A stretch of DNA of 61,453 nucleotides, from NCBI GenBank assembly GCA_015065445.1, contig SVQF01000003.1:1-61453 (forward strand), written 5' to 3'. The stretch is from Oscillospiraceae bacterium (GTDB lineage Bacteria > Bacillota > Clostridia > Oscillospirales > Acutalibacteraceae). This document shows, one piece after another, positions 39,913 to 49,476 of the stretch. The position numbers were made by a program, and so were the translations under genes. Under the pieces are notes generated by a model. It was not told the DNA's origin. It was given only the letters and a program-made list of their open reading frames with translations, and made no database searches. Numbering within the stretch: the first letter of the stretch is position 1; every line of letters starts with the position of its first letter.

Positions 39913-41304
39913 TTAATTTTTTATTTTAAAATACGATTTCGGATATACATCACTTCTGTTCGTTTCAGGTGCACCCGAAGCTATGCCGTAAACGATAAAC
40001 ATAAATGCTATCGCAGGATTGAAAAATCCTGTTTCTGAAGTCGAAGAACTAAATGCGTAAGTCATTACTGCAAGCATGCACCAACCGGCATATTTATTTG
40101 TTTTGATTTTCTTGACAGAAAGTGCGGTCATAATTACAACGGTGACTGCAAAAAATACGGAGCCAAGCCAGCCGGATTCCGCAAAAATTCCTGGCCAGAA
40201 AACATCGCCGACCGGTTGGTCCTTATAATATCCACGCATATATCCTAAATTGTAGTAAAACGGCGAGCCGTTGGCATAGGCAACTGTTGTTCCGTATGTG
40301 CCGAAACCTGCACCAAGCGGGAAATGACTGTTTGCAATGGAAATGCCGTCTCGCATCATTTTAAGTCTAATTGGAGCATATCGTCCTGCTGATTCCGTGA
40401 AATACAGCTCGAATTGACTTGAAGCCAAATATATAGCAACGCATATCGCTGCGACAAACAGCAATCCCTTGAATGGCAGATTGTATTTTATAAATACGAA
40501 GTAAATCAGAATTATAATAAATATCGCGGCGATTGCCTTAGCCCTGAAAGTTAGAATTGTAATAACGGACAGTATGATAATATAATACATGTTGCTCTTT
40601 GCATACTGCATATTAAGTATCAAAACAGAAATCATCAGCATGCAAAATGCTGCGAGATATGTTGGATGATAGAAAAATAACTGGAGAGAATTAGTGAAGA
40701 ATCTGAAGTCGTATTTTTTGAAAAACGGATTAAAAAACAAGTCGTGAACGGAGTACAATAAGAGCACTATCGAAATAATTTTAGCGGCTAAGTTTGTGTG
40801 CTCGTAAAATGTTTTGGTATCGACAACTCCTTGTCTCGAAAGTTCAAATGCTCCTCGGTAAAAGATGAAGAACTTAATGCATACAAACGCATCAAGGATT
40901 ATAACCATAATCGTGGCATAGTTGTTTAATATCGATGATAAGAAACACATCAAAAGATATAATGAGTAAAAGACAATCATTATCCTTTCGGCGTAGCTAA
41001 TAGATATCCTTTTTTTGGACATTACGTATACAAGATACAGTATTATAAAAATTTGGAATGCTTCGTCATAATATGTCACAATTTGCAACAACGACGGAGG
41101 TACTGTCATCTGAAGGGCGTTTTGCATAGACATTAGAAAGAAAATAACGCCTATAACCCCTTTTTTGATAATGATAATGCAGAAAACACAAAGAGCAAGA
41201 GTGACCGCAAGTAAGGTGTATCTTACGGCACTTTTGAAAAGAGGAGAAATCATGAATATAATCGTGGTAACTGCAGTTAACATATCTTTAAATCTTACCT
41301 TCAT
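39913..41304 (-). CDS. Wzy-type O-antigen/capsule polymerase
   Basis: 463 residues with about 11-12 membrane helices and one large external loop containing HFPLGAGFGTYG and DVFWPGIFAESGWLGSVFF, the pattern seen in O-antigen ligase/Wzy family proteins. It would polymerise flipped repeat units on the outer face of the membrane. Base composition looks more AT-rich than its neighbours, as is common for wzy genes, which exchange often. It lies 10 bp upstream of the flippase gene. Confidence 0.83.
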   Translation of the reverse strand: MKVRFKDMLTAVTTIIFMISPLFKSAVRYTLLAVTLALCVFCIIIIKKGVIGVIFFLMSMQNALQMTVPPSLLQIVTYYDEAFQIFIILYLVYVMSKKRISISYAERIMIVFYSLYLLMCFLSSILNNYATIMVIILDAFVCIKFFIFYRGAFELSRQGVVDTKTFYEHTNLAAKIISIVLLLYSVHDLFFNPFFKKYDFRFFTNSLQLFFYHPTYLAAFCMLMISVLILNMQYAKSNMYYIIILSVITILTFRAKAIAAIFIIILIYFVFIKYNLPFKGLLFVAAICVAIYLASSQFELYFTESAGRYAPIRLKMMRDGISIANSHFPLGAGFGTYGTTVAYANGSPFYYNLGYMRGYYKDQPVGDVFWPGIFAESGWLGSVFFAVTVVIMTALSVKKIKTNKYAGWCMLAVMTYAFSSSTSETGFFNPAIAFMFIVYGIASGAPETNRSDVYPKSYFKIKN

Positions 41305-41328
41305 CAGTAACTCCTCCTTACTTACTCG

Positions 41329-41892
41329 TTAATATTTGTTATCAAGTGCTTTCATCATATTCTCCACCGTCGGCGGATTCACGCCAAGGGCGTTGATTGG
41401 CTCGCTGAAGGCGAGCGACTTTTGCTTAACGTCGTCATAACTGCCTATAACCTTTGCAGGCACGCCGCCCACAACGCTTCCGTCGGGAACGTCTTTTGTA
41501 ACTACAGCACCTGCCGCAACAATACAGTTGTTGCCTATTTTTACGCCGAAATTTATAATGGCATCTGCACCTATGTAAACGTTGTTGCCGATTTCAACCC
41601 TGTCAAAACGGCAGCGATGCACGTCTGTTTTGTCCTCGTAATTAAACACAACGTTTGCAATACTGTGCGTTACAATCCTTACGCCTGCAGCAACGGCAAC
41701 ATTGTCGCCGAAAGATACCAAAAACGGTTCGGCAGGCAGTATTGTAGACTGAAAGAAGCAGTGTTCGCCGACCGAGGCGAATACTTTTTTCTTTTTAAGG
41801 TACGCCATTTTTTTCCAGCCGTTACGCATGGTTATCATTTTAATCTGCAGACGGTATCTTCTGAGTGCGTCATACAGTACATACGGTGTCAT
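41329..41892 (-). CDS. hexapeptide-repeat O-acyltransferase
   Basis: 187 residues of the left-handed beta-helix acyltransferase group (serine/maltose/virginiamycin acetyltransferase-like). Hexapeptide pattern: [69 protein letters not shown]. It likely acetylates a sugar of the repeat unit using acetyl-CoA. The ATG behind AAGGA is chosen; an earlier in-frame ATG reaches into the preceding gene. It starts 2 bp after the membrane acyltransferase gene. Confidence 0.88.
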   Translation of the reverse strand: MTPYVLYDALRRYRLQIKMITMRNGWKKMAYLKKKKVFASVGEHCFFQSTILPAEPFLVSFGDNVAVAAGVRIVTHSIANVVFNYEDKTDVHRCRFDRVEIGNNVYIGADAIINFGVKIGNNCIVAAGAVVTKDVPDGSVVGGVPAKVIGSYDDVKQKSLAFSEPINALGVNPPTVENMMKALDNKY

Positions 41893-41894
41893 AG

Positions 41895-42911
41895 TCAGTC
41901 CTTCTTTTTTAATGAGTTTTTTATTTTGCCCCACAGCACCGAAAGTGCAGTGCAGATTGCAAGGTTAAGAACAGTTGTTACAGCTAAGATAATTACACTG
42001 TTAAGCGTAATTCCTGCTTTTTCAATCGCAATTCGCAGTACGTTCTGCACAAGGTAGTGAAAGCCGAAGATGTAAAGGCTGTGCCGTCCGAGAAGTTCAG
42101 ACACGGGCACCTCTTTTTGCCTGTGTGCAAAAAGAATTATCAGCAGGCTTCCCGATATTGCCGTCAGGCAGAAAAGCCACGGTACTTCAAACTGAACGTT
42201 ATAATACGAAAATGCCTTGTCGTTGTAGTAAGTAAAGTAAAATGCCTGTGAGGTGCAGAATGCAAATATTGCCGCAGGAAGCATCAGCATTTCTGTTTTC
42301 TTTTTGATGTCCGCCTTTTGAATCAGCGTGCCGATGTATATAAACAGCAGCGAAACCACCGCAGCTTCAAGGCTGAGCGGCAGACTGATTTGCGGGGATA
42401 TGAATATTATTGCAACCGACGGAACCGTGCAGCAGAGTGCAACAATCCATTTGTTTTTTATAAACTTAAAAATTACAAACAGAATCACCTGTGCCGCAAA
42501 CATACACGGCAAAAACCACAGGTTTGAAAACGCCGATTTGTTTGTAAGCAAAAGGGTGTTAAGTATGCCCGAAGGTGTTTTTAGTGTTTTAAAAAATTCA
42601 CTGTCGGTCTTGAACACAAAACGCTCCGCAAGGTGCGACGCAAATATCAGCACTGCAAAAAGAAGGTAGGGGAGCATAAGCCCTTTGGCACGCTTTTTTG
42701 CAAAAGACTTAACCGTGTCCCCGCTTTTTACCCTGAACACAAGTCCGCTTATTACAAAGAACAGCGGCATATGAAATGAGTATATAACCCGTTCAACGCC
42801 CGTTAAGCCCGTAGAGTATTCACTGACGCCGTGACCTATAACAACAAGCGTTATCGCAACGCCTCGTGCTATGTCAATATAATGCTTTCTGTTTGTCAGC
42901 TTGCCGTTCAT
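41895..42911 (-). CDS. acyltransferase 3 family membrane protein
   Basis: 338 residues, about 10 membrane helices, of the OafA/YrhL/NodX family that O-acylates extracellular polysaccharide. The start [20 protein letters not shown] carries the RG...VV.GH motif with the catalytic-type His, and [15 protein letters not shown] follows. It overlaps the DUF-type glycosyltransferase stop by one base. A second member of the family is at 46145-47170, so the polymer may carry two acyl decorations in addition to that from the hexapeptide enzyme. Confidence 0.87.
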   Translation of the reverse strand: MNGKLTNRKHYIDIARGVAITLVVIGHGVSEYSTGLTGVERVIYSFHMPLFFVISGLVFRVKSGDTVKSFAKKRAKGLMLPYLLFAVLIFASHLAERFVFKTDSEFFKTLKTPSGILNTLLLTNKSAFSNLWFLPCMFAAQVILFVIFKFIKNKWIVALCCTVPSVAIIFISPQISLPLSLEAAVVSLLFIYIGTLIQKADIKKKTEMLMLPAAIFAFCTSQAFYFTYYNDKAFSYYNVQFEVPWLFCLTAISGSLLIILFAHRQKEVPVSELLGRHSLYIFGFHYLVQNVLRIAIEKAGITLNSVIILAVTTVLNLAICTALSVLWGKIKNSLKKKD

Positions 42912-43909
42912 TACTGCTCCTTGGGTTTGTAAACGTATTCCTTCGTCTTGTATCCAAACATCCCTTTGATGTTGAAGATTATTCTTTTAAGCGTTAGTTT
43001 TTTTCTGTTTGCCCAGATGCTTTTGGCGTAGTAAACCGCTTTGTTTTGTCTGCTCTTTTTCAAAACAAAATCGGCGGTGATTTCATACGGCTTGTCCGTT
43101 GTGACATCGGGGTAGATAGTAAGCATTTTGCTTTTGTCGTAGTGTTTCACCTTAATCGTGGTAGGTCTGCACCAGTAGTGGAGGTAAAGCATTTCCTCGC
43201 TGTAAAGTTTGCCTTGGTGAACGTAACGCCTGAGCAGTGTGCCGTCTTGCCAGGTAAAAATCTGATGCTTGTTTTTGTACTGCTCTTCCTCCGTCTGCCA
43301 CGACAGATTAAACGAGTAGTCGTACTTAGCAAGGTTTGCAAAGTCGATTCCCATATAAACGGGTACGCCGAGTTCTTTGTAAATTGACTGCATATACGGT
43401 TCGTCAAACGCATAGCCTTTGTCGGTCGAGTACACCTCAATATAATTTTCAAATTTTTTTGAAATATGACGGTATCTTGCGTTTACCTCGGGCGTGTTTT
43501 TGTAAAGGTTAGAGTGCCCGTTAAAGCCTATACGCTCGTAGTTGCCAAGCACTTCGTCCGTGTAAAACTTGCGGATATTACCCCAGATTAAGTCAACGTC
43601 GCAGTGACCCCAGAAGTCGTAGCCTTTAAGTTCGTCGGCAAAAATTTCGCCGTAGGCGGGCTTGAAGTCGCAGAGTTTGTACGGCTTTTCAAGAAAAATC
43701 TTGAAGTCAAAAATTGCCTGTGCCTTCTTTTTCATATCGTCAAAGGTCATATATGTGACCTTTACATTTTCGGGATAATCGTATTCTGTTTTGTCATCGG
43801 TAAATACCAAAAAATCAACCGTGGGATTGCATCCTGCACTCATCAGCCACAGTTTCATATACTTTGGGAATTTGCCGAAGTACGGGATTATATATGCAAT
43901 TGAATACAT
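42911..43909 (-). CDS. DUF6625-like glycosyltransferase-fold protein
   Basis: 332 residues. The start YSIAYIIPYFGKFPKYMKLWLMSAGCNPTVDFLVFTDD resembles a GT-A fold beginning. KPAYGEIFADELKGYDFWGHCDVDLIWG (about residues 92-119) holds a DxD-like D-V-D pair preceded by a Cys, expected for metal and nucleotide-sugar binding. This matches an uncharacterised family common in Firmicute and Bacteroidetes polysaccharide loci. I assign it as a probable glycosyltransferase from fold-like features and context only. Genes on both sides overlap or touch. Confidence 0.68.
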   Translation of the reverse strand: MYSIAYIIPYFGKFPKYMKLWLMSAGCNPTVDFLVFTDDKTEYDYPENVKVTYMTFDDMKKKAQAIFDFKIFLEKPYKLCDFKPAYGEIFADELKGYDFWGHCDVDLIWGNIRKFYTDEVLGNYERIGFNGHSNLYKNTPEVNARYRHISKKFENYIEVYSTDKGYAFDEPYMQSIYKELGVPVYMGIDFANLAKYDYSFNLSWQTEEEQYKNKHQIFTWQDGTLLRRYVHQGKLYSEEMLYLHYWCRPTTIKVKHYDKSKMLTIYPDVTTDKPYEITADFVLKKSRQNKAVYYAKSIWANRKKLTLKRIIFNIKGMFGYKTKEYVYKPKEQ

Positions 43910-44985
43910 CAGATTAACTCCATAAACTGCTCGACCCTTCTGTTGTCGGACAGTTCGTCTCTGTATTTAAGGCAGTTGTTTACGTAAATATCATTATTAT
44001 TAACAATCTCATCGAGATCTCTTTCGCACCATTCATCATCAGCAATTCCGAGTTGGTATTTACTGATATAAGCTGCGTTATATGGTACGGTGGTGGTTAT
44101 TACGGGCGTGCCGCACGCAATTGATTCAACGACGGAAACTAAATTGTTGTCCTTGCGTGTGTAAATCAGCATCGCCTGTGCTTTTGCAAGATATTCCTTT
44201 AGTGTTTCGTGCGGCACTTTGCCAAAAAACTTTACTCTGTCCTTAATGCCGCAGGACTGTGCCAAAGCCTGCAGGTTGTTATGCTCCTCGCCTTCGCCGA
44301 AAATATAAAGATTGTAGTCGTTCCCGTCGTTTACAAAATCGGCAAACGCACGAATGGAAAGGTCAATCTGTTTGCGGGCGATAAGCTGCGAGGGGATTAT
44401 AAAAAAGTTCTCTTTTTTTGTGCGTGGTGAGAATTTTTCAAGATTAACGCCGTGGTCGATTATTTTGTCCGACACGTTTTTGCAGTATTTTGAAATAAAT
44501 TTCTTTGCCTTTTCGCTTCTTGCCACAACAGTAACTTTGCCGTAAAACATCCTTGCAATAATGCCGTACCACAGTTTTGACGGTATTTTGTGCATAATGT
44601 TGTTGTGCTTGGCAAGTTCCTGCCACACTACTACCTTGCAGCGTGCGTTCCTTACAGCCATAAACGACAGCAGTGAGAACACCTCGCTTGTGATTACCAA
44701 ATCAAAATTCCTGCTTTTAAGCAGTTTTTTTATTGACGGGCAGTAGGGGAGTACGTTTGCGGGAAATAGTTTTGTGAGTTTTGTTTTTGCCCAGTAAATT
44801 TCAAAAGGATACTCTTCGTTTGCAACAGGTTTGTAGTCGTCTGCTGCAAACAGCGTCACCTCGTGACCGCTGTTTTTAAAAGCAAGGCACAAGTCGTAAA
44901 TCATTGTGTCCTTAATTGAGCTTACCTTTTTGATTTCGTGCGTTTCGCTTGTGTAGAGGATTGCGTTAACAATCAGAATTTTCAT
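43909..44985 (-). CDS. glycosyltransferase family 4 protein
   Basis: 358 residues, GT-B fold. C-terminal donor domain blocks: FFIIPSQLIARKQIDLSIRAFADF, LYIFGEGEEHNNLQALAQ, VKFFGKVPHETLKEYLAKAQAMLIYTRKDN and the nucleotide-binding VVESIACGTPVITT (E-x7-E variant). The N-terminal acceptor domain is less typical. It transfers one sugar of the repeat unit on the cytoplasmic face. Stop overlaps the next gene, start overlaps the radical SAM stop by one base. Confidence 0.9.
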   Translation of the reverse strand: MKILIVNAILYTSETHEIKKVSSIKDTMIYDLCLAFKNSGHEVTLFAADDYKPVANEEYPFEIYWAKTKLTKLFPANVLPYCPSIKKLLKSRNFDLVITSEVFSLLSFMAVRNARCKVVVWQELAKHNNIMHKIPSKLWYGIIARMFYGKVTVVARSEKAKKFISKYCKNVSDKIIDHGVNLEKFSPRTKKENFFIIPSQLIARKQIDLSIRAFADFVNDGNDYNLYIFGEGEEHNNLQALAQSCGIKDRVKFFGKVPHETLKEYLAKAQAMLIYTRKDNNLVSVVESIACGTPVITTTVPYNAAYISKYQLGIADDEWCERDLDEIVNNNDIYVNNCLKYRDELSDNRRVEQFMELI

Positions 44986-46160
44986 TATTCCTTCTCCAGT
45001 TGCTTTGCTATATCTGCGTCAACAATCGCTTCGCCCGTAGTGCCTTCAAGTGCGGTTTTTGACGCATCTGAAAGTCCGTCGTTAACCACTGCACTCATAT
45101 CGCAGGTGGACAGACTGTCGAGTTCTTCTTTTGTTACCCTGCCGTCACGCAAATCACGGCAGATTTTGTTTTCGTACATAGAGTACTTTTTATCTTTAAA
45201 GTAGCGTAAAAATTTGTGCTTCACTACCCACGCAGCGGGCACCCATATGTACTTGTGCATAGCGGGCGACACGGAACCTATCATCCAGCACTGGCGGTCG
45301 CAGTGGCGTACTTTTTCACGCACCTTTTCCGCCTGCTCGCTGCTCCACAGTTCGTCCCAGCTTTGCTCGCAAAGGTTGCCCATAACCTCTTTTTCTTTGG
45401 TGCCGTTGCAGGGCATAACGTCGCCGTAAGGGTCAATGAAGAACGTGTCAAACGCCATATCGCACGGAAGCAGTCTTTTCTGCCCGTAAATGTAGTTTAT
45501 AAGTCCGTGGTTAAAGTATGCCCTGAACCATTTTTTGGGCGAATTCGACTTAAGGAGTTCGTTAATAAGTTCCTCAAAATTCTCTGCAACTGCCTGACGG
45601 TCGTGAATAATGTTTTTTGCCTCTACAAAATAAAAAGAATTGTGAAGCGACGCTGTTGCAAACTCCATATTCATCTCGTCCGACAGTCTGTAAAGCGGCA
45701 CAAGGTCTTTTGCGTTGACGTCCTGTACGGTCATACCGAAACCTACGTCGGGATGATTCATTTCCACAAGCTTTTTAAGCGTTGTGTACCCTTTGTTAAA
45801 GCCGTCGTCAAGTCCACGGATTAAGTTGTTCGTTTCCTCCAGACCTTCAATCGAAATACGTATGCCGACGTTCGGGAATTCGTTGCAAAGGTCGATTATT
45901 CTGTCGGTAAAAAATCCGTTTGTCGAAATTACTATTCTGTCGCTCTTCTTGTAAAGTTCACGCACTATGTCTTTGAGGTCGGTGCGTATAAAAGGCTCGC
46001 CGCCTGTGATGTTTGTAAAGTACATCGGCGGGAGTTTTTTAATAGTTTCAATTGTGATTTCTTCGTCGGGTGTTGACGGGGCTTTGTATCGGTTACACAT
46101 TGTGCATCTTGCGTTGCAGCGGTATGTAACTATAACAGTGCCGTTTAATTTTTTTTGCAT
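44985..46160 (-). CDS. radical SAM protein with SPASM-type C-terminus in the polysaccharide operon
   Basis: 391 residues. The radical SAM cluster motif Cys15-x3-Cys19-x2-Cys22 is in VTYRCNARCTMCNRYK. NITGGEPFIRTDL is the SAM-binding GGE block. The C-terminal part has YGDVMPCNGTKEKEVMGNLCEQSWDELW and further cysteines (RHCDRQCWM), as in SPASM/twitch auxiliary cluster domains. Such enzymes modify peptides or epimerise/deoxygenate small substrates. No small precursor peptide gene is nearby, and the gene is locked between two polysaccharide genes (15 bp and 1 bp overlaps), so a sugar or lipid-linked substrate is more likely. That is inference. Confidence 0.88.
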   Translation of the reverse strand: MQKKLNGTVIVTYRCNARCTMCNRYKAPSTPDEEITIETIKKLPPMYFTNITGGEPFIRTDLKDIVRELYKKSDRIVISTNGFFTDRIIDLCNEFPNVGIRISIEGLEETNNLIRGLDDGFNKGYTTLKKLVEMNHPDVGFGMTVQDVNAKDLVPLYRLSDEMNMEFATASLHNSFYFVEAKNIIHDRQAVAENFEELINELLKSNSPKKWFRAYFNHGLINYIYGQKRLLPCDMAFDTFFIDPYGDVMPCNGTKEKEVMGNLCEQSWDELWSSEQAEKVREKVRHCDRQCWMIGSVSPAMHKYIWVPAAWVVKHKFLRYFKDKKYSMYENKICRDLRDGRVTKEELDSLSTCDMSAVVNDGLSDASKTALEGTTGEAIVDADIAKQLEKE

Positions 46161-47170
46161 ATAAACTTACTTCCTAAAAGAGAAAATATTTTTTTTACGG
46201 CAAACGAAAATGCCGTGGCAAGCACAAAAGTAATCGACGCCGTGATTATATACGACACGGTGTCGCTTCCTGCGAGGTGAGCAAGCCCCGCCTTTTCAAT
46301 AAGTTTGTAAAACATCATATGGCAAAGGTATATTTCCATACTTATTGAACTGAAAAACGCCGTTACCTTATTGTGCAGAATTTTTGTGTCGTTGCCGACT
46401 GCGTATACTGTAATCAGTGCGAACAAAGGCAGTGCAGTCCACAGCTGTGACCCCTGCCGGAAAAACAGTGCCGCACAGCATAAACAAGTGACAAACAGCG
46501 GTATACGAAGCCGCTTTGCCCATTTTGCAACAGAATCCCTGTAAAGATAGATTATTCCGCCCGCCAGAAAATACGGCGAGCAGTAAACGATGTTTGAACG
46601 GTAGTCAAAGTTAACCGTATGTTCCTTGTTAAAAAAGTAATAGACGCACAGCAGGTTAAATACTATGCACAGTGCAAAAACACCCAGTGCCCGCTTTTTT
46701 GTTTTGATAAGAAAACAGAAAAACGGAAAGACAATATAAAAAACAAAAATCAGTCCGATAAACCAGCCAACGCCGATTACGGAAATATTTGCGTTTGGCA
46801 ACAGTCCGAAGCAGAGGGTGAGGTCTGCAAACAGTTCGGCGGCGGTATCAAGACTCGGTGACGCTGCAAAGTCAAGAAGGCACATCAGTGCAAAAAACGG
46901 AAAAATCTTAGCAAAACGCTTACCGTAAAAATCGGCAGGCGTGATTTTGCCGCCGCTGATTTTACCGTAGTAACCGCAGCACATAGAAAATGCACTTACT
47001 ATCATAAACAGATAAACAAGTTCACCGAAAGAGGCGATAACGGTATCACCTAAAAATGCACCGATTTTGTAGCCGCCGTTAAGCAGCACGTGCATTAAAA
47101 CTATTCCGAGTGCTGCAAAGGCACGCACGCCGTCGAGCGACTCATATCTTTTTGGTTTAATTGTTTCCAT
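46145..47170 (-). CDS. acyltransferase 3 family membrane protein (second copy)
   Basis: 341 residues, about 10 helices. It opens with KRYESLDGVRAFAALGIVLMHVL, the R-x10-H motif of acyltransferase 3 enzymes, and has a YLCHMMFYKLI block near helix 9. Probable O-acylation of the polysaccharide. It overlaps the radical SAM gene by 16 bp and lies 1 bp from the glycosyltransferase upstream. Not closely similar to the other acyltransferase 3 gene by eye, so likely a different position or acyl group. Confidence 0.86.
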   Translation of the reverse strand: METIKPKRYESLDGVRAFAALGIVLMHVLLNGGYKIGAFLGDTVIASFGELVYLFMIVSAFSMCCGYYGKISGGKITPADFYGKRFAKIFPFFALMCLLDFAASPSLDTAAELFADLTLCFGLLPNANISVIGVGWFIGLIFVFYIVFPFFCFLIKTKKRALGVFALCIVFNLLCVYYFFNKEHTVNFDYRSNIVYCSPYFLAGGIIYLYRDSVAKWAKRLRIPLFVTCLCCAALFFRQGSQLWTALPLFALITVYAVGNDTKILHNKVTAFFSSISMEIYLCHMMFYKLIEKAGLAHLAGSDTVSYIITASITFVLATAFSFAVKKIFSLLGSKFICKKN

Positions 47171-47171
47171 A

Positions 47172-48350
47172 TTATTCCGTATAAATCTTAATCAGTTTTT
47201 CGCAGTAGGTTTCTGCGTCGTCAAACGATGTTTCAAGGCAGTTTTTACTCAGTTCGTCCGCATTCTGCACGGCTGTGAGTATTGCTCGCTCAAAATCTTC
47301 AGCGTCGCCGCTGTTAAACAGCACGCCTGTTTTGCCGTCCTTTACGAGTTCGGGGATTCCGCCTATGTTTGCACCCACAACGGGAGTGCCGTACATAATG
47401 CTCTCCATTACGGAAAACGGGCAGTTGTCGTAGCAGGTGCTCGGACATACCGAACAGGCTGCCTTGCGTATGAGCATTTCGAGTTCTTTGCCGCTTTTAA
47501 ACCCTACGTTTTCAACGTTTTCCGCTTCGTCAAGCAAATCCTCAAGGTCGCCCGAACCCGCACAGATAAACCTGATATTCTTTGCTTTCGGCATTAGCTC
47601 AACGCCTTTTTCCTTGCTGTACCTGCCAAAGTATAAAACGTAGTTTTCTTTTTCAACATCTGCACCGGGTTGCTTTTCAATAAAGTTGTGCATAGCAACC
47701 GTCTTGCCCGCAAGAACGGGATTTTGGCCCATCTTGCTTTTCAGGAATTCACTGCAGCAGATGATTTTGTCAAAATACTTGTAAGTGCCGAGCGTTTTGT
47801 AAAGCGTAGCCTCGCAGGTGCCTATAATGCTTTTGACTTTTGAGCCGTGAATGCAGCTTTTTTTCGTGCAGTTGATAAACCTGCCGCCCGCACATTTTTC
47901 GCACACCTGACCGTCCTTGTCAAACATAAGGTGGTTGGGGCAGATAAGTTGCCCGTCGTGTGCCGTGTAAATAATTTTAACTTTTTTGCCCGCACGCTTT
48001 TTGTAATTCTGTGCGGCGTAAAGTATGCTCGGCGTGAGCTGATAGTTGAAGTTGTTGATATGTATAATGTCGGGCTTGAAGTCGTCAAGCACGGCAGTGA
48101 TTTTGCGTTTAGCCTCTGATGAGTAGATTGTTTTAACGGGGTAGGTGAGCTTTTTCAGTTTGCTGCCGCCGTGAAAATCCATATCTTCGGTGTACTGTTC
48201 AGCGGCGTTGCCAACGCATCTGCCCTCGTGCTCCATACCGAAGTACTGCACCTCGTGACCGAGTTTTGTCAGCTGTTCGCCAAGTTTGAAAATATATGTT
48301 TCCGAACCGCCGTTCGGGTGCAGAAACTTGTTTACCATCAAAATTTTCAT
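47172..48350 (-). CDS. glycosyltransferase family 4 protein with inserted cysteine cluster
   Basis: 392 residues, GT-B fold. Acceptor domain start MVNKFLHPNGGSETYIFKLGEQLTKLGHEV with the GG..T loop. Donor domain blocks YVLYFGRYSKEKGVELM and FSVMESIMYGTPVVGANIGGIPELV with the E-x7-G/E motif. Around residues 135-175 is an insert with about five Cys (LICPNHLMFDKDGQVCEKCAGGRFINCTKKSCIHG), which looks like a zinc or structural cluster and is seen in a subset of GT4 enzymes. One sugar transfer in the repeat unit. 4 bp overlap with the upstream GT4 gene. Confidence 0.9.
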   Translation of the reverse strand: MKILMVNKFLHPNGGSETYIFKLGEQLTKLGHEVQYFGMEHEGRCVGNAAEQYTEDMDFHGGSKLKKLTYPVKTIYSSEAKRKITAVLDDFKPDIIHINNFNYQLTPSILYAAQNYKKRAGKKVKIIYTAHDGQLICPNHLMFDKDGQVCEKCAGGRFINCTKKSCIHGSKVKSIIGTCEATLYKTLGTYKYFDKIICCSEFLKSKMGQNPVLAGKTVAMHNFIEKQPGADVEKENYVLYFGRYSKEKGVELMPKAKNIRFICAGSGDLEDLLDEAENVENVGFKSGKELEMLIRKAACSVCPSTCYDNCPFSVMESIMYGTPVVGANIGGIPELVKDGKTGVLFNSGDAEDFERAILTAVQNADELSKNCLETSFDDAETYCEKLIKIYTE

Positions 48351-49471
48351 CTTAGCAGTCCTTCGTATAATTCAAGTGTTTTTTTGGTTACGTCGTCCCA
48401 GTTGTATTTGCCGCATACGTATTCGGTACTTACCTCTTTTAAGCGGCGTACCTTATCGGTGTCGCTCAGCATACAGCCGAGTTTTTCTTTTAAATCGGAT
48501 GCGTCGCCCTTTCTGAAGTATACGGCGTTATCGCCGCACACCTCCGTACACTCCGCAATGTCGGAGGTAAGGCAGGCGTTTCCAAAACTCATAGCCTCAA
48601 GCAGACTTATCGGCATACCCTCCAAATCACTCGGAAGGCAGTAGATGTATGCGTTGGAGTAAAGTTCGCCGAGTTCCTTGCCCTGAACAAATCCCGTAAA
48701 TATAATTCTGTCGTCGCCGTCTGCAAGTGCTTTTAGTTCGTTTTCATATTCCGCAGTGTGACTTGAGCCGCCTGCGATTACAAGTTTTTTATCTGTGTCA
48801 AGCTTTTTATACGCCTCAATCAGATAGTGAACGCCCTTTTCGGGCACAAGGCGTCCCAGATATAGAATATATCCGTCTTTTTCAAGCGAGTATTTGTCGG
48901 CAATTATGTCCGCCGCCTCGCTTTCGGGCTTGTCTATGCCGTTTGGGATAAATACTGTTTTACGTGCGTAAGCGGTTTTAAAATACTCCTGCACGTTTTT
49001 GCTCAGCACAATTACTGCATCGGCGTGCCTTGCCGCTGTTCTTTCGCCGAATTTAAGGAACTTTGTGGCAAATCCGCCCCATTTAGCACGCTGCCAGTCC
49101 AGTCCGTGAATTGTTGCAACACATTTTTTGCCAAACAGTTTTGCAAGCAAAATCATGGAGCAGGGACCTTCAGCGTGGAAGTGAATAACGTCATACCCGC
49201 CAAACATCGCCTTCAGAGTGGCAACGGCACTGTAAATTATCGCATTGAGCGACGAGCGGTTCGGAGTAGGTATCCATTTGATTTTTACGCCGTTCCATTC
49301 GTTTGCAGCCACCGTGTTGAAGTCCTTGCCTGCAATATGTTCGCTCTTCCTGTTATACGCCGTAACCTCGTTGCCCGCAGACGCCATTCGGCTGCAAAGT
49401 TCGCCCACAACTATTTCGATTCCGCCTTCACGTGACGGTATTCTTTTGTGACCAATCATTGCAATTTTCAT
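48347..49471 (-). CDS. glycosyltransferase family 4 protein (rhamnosyltransferase-like)
   Basis: 374 residues. The start MIGHKRIPSREGGIEIVVGELCSRMASAGNEVTAYNRK is the hallmark of GT4 enzymes annotated as second-step (WcaL/CpsF or rhamnosyl-type) transferases in capsule loci. Donor blocks YILYLGRLVPEKGVHYLIEAY and GMPISLLEAMSFGNACLTSDIAE. Placed directly after the initiating sugar transferase gene, consistent with adding the second sugar. Sugar specificity not determinable. Confidence 0.9.
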   Translation of the reverse strand: MKIAMIGHKRIPSREGGIEIVVGELCSRMASAGNEVTAYNRKSEHIAGKDFNTVAANEWNGVKIKWIPTPNRSSLNAIIYSAVATLKAMFGGYDVIHFHAEGPCSMILLAKLFGKKCVATIHGLDWQRAKWGGFATKFLKFGERTAARHADAVIVLSKNVQEYFKTAYARKTVFIPNGIDKPESEAADIIADKYSLEKDGYILYLGRLVPEKGVHYLIEAYKKLDTDKKLVIAGGSSHTAEYENELKALADGDDRIIFTGFVQGKELGELYSNAYIYCLPSDLEGMPISLLEAMSFGNACLTSDIAECTEVCGDNAVYFRKGDASDLKEKLGCMLSDTDKVRRLKEVSTEYVCGKYNWDDVTKKTLELYEGLLR

Positions 49472-49476
49472 TTGCT

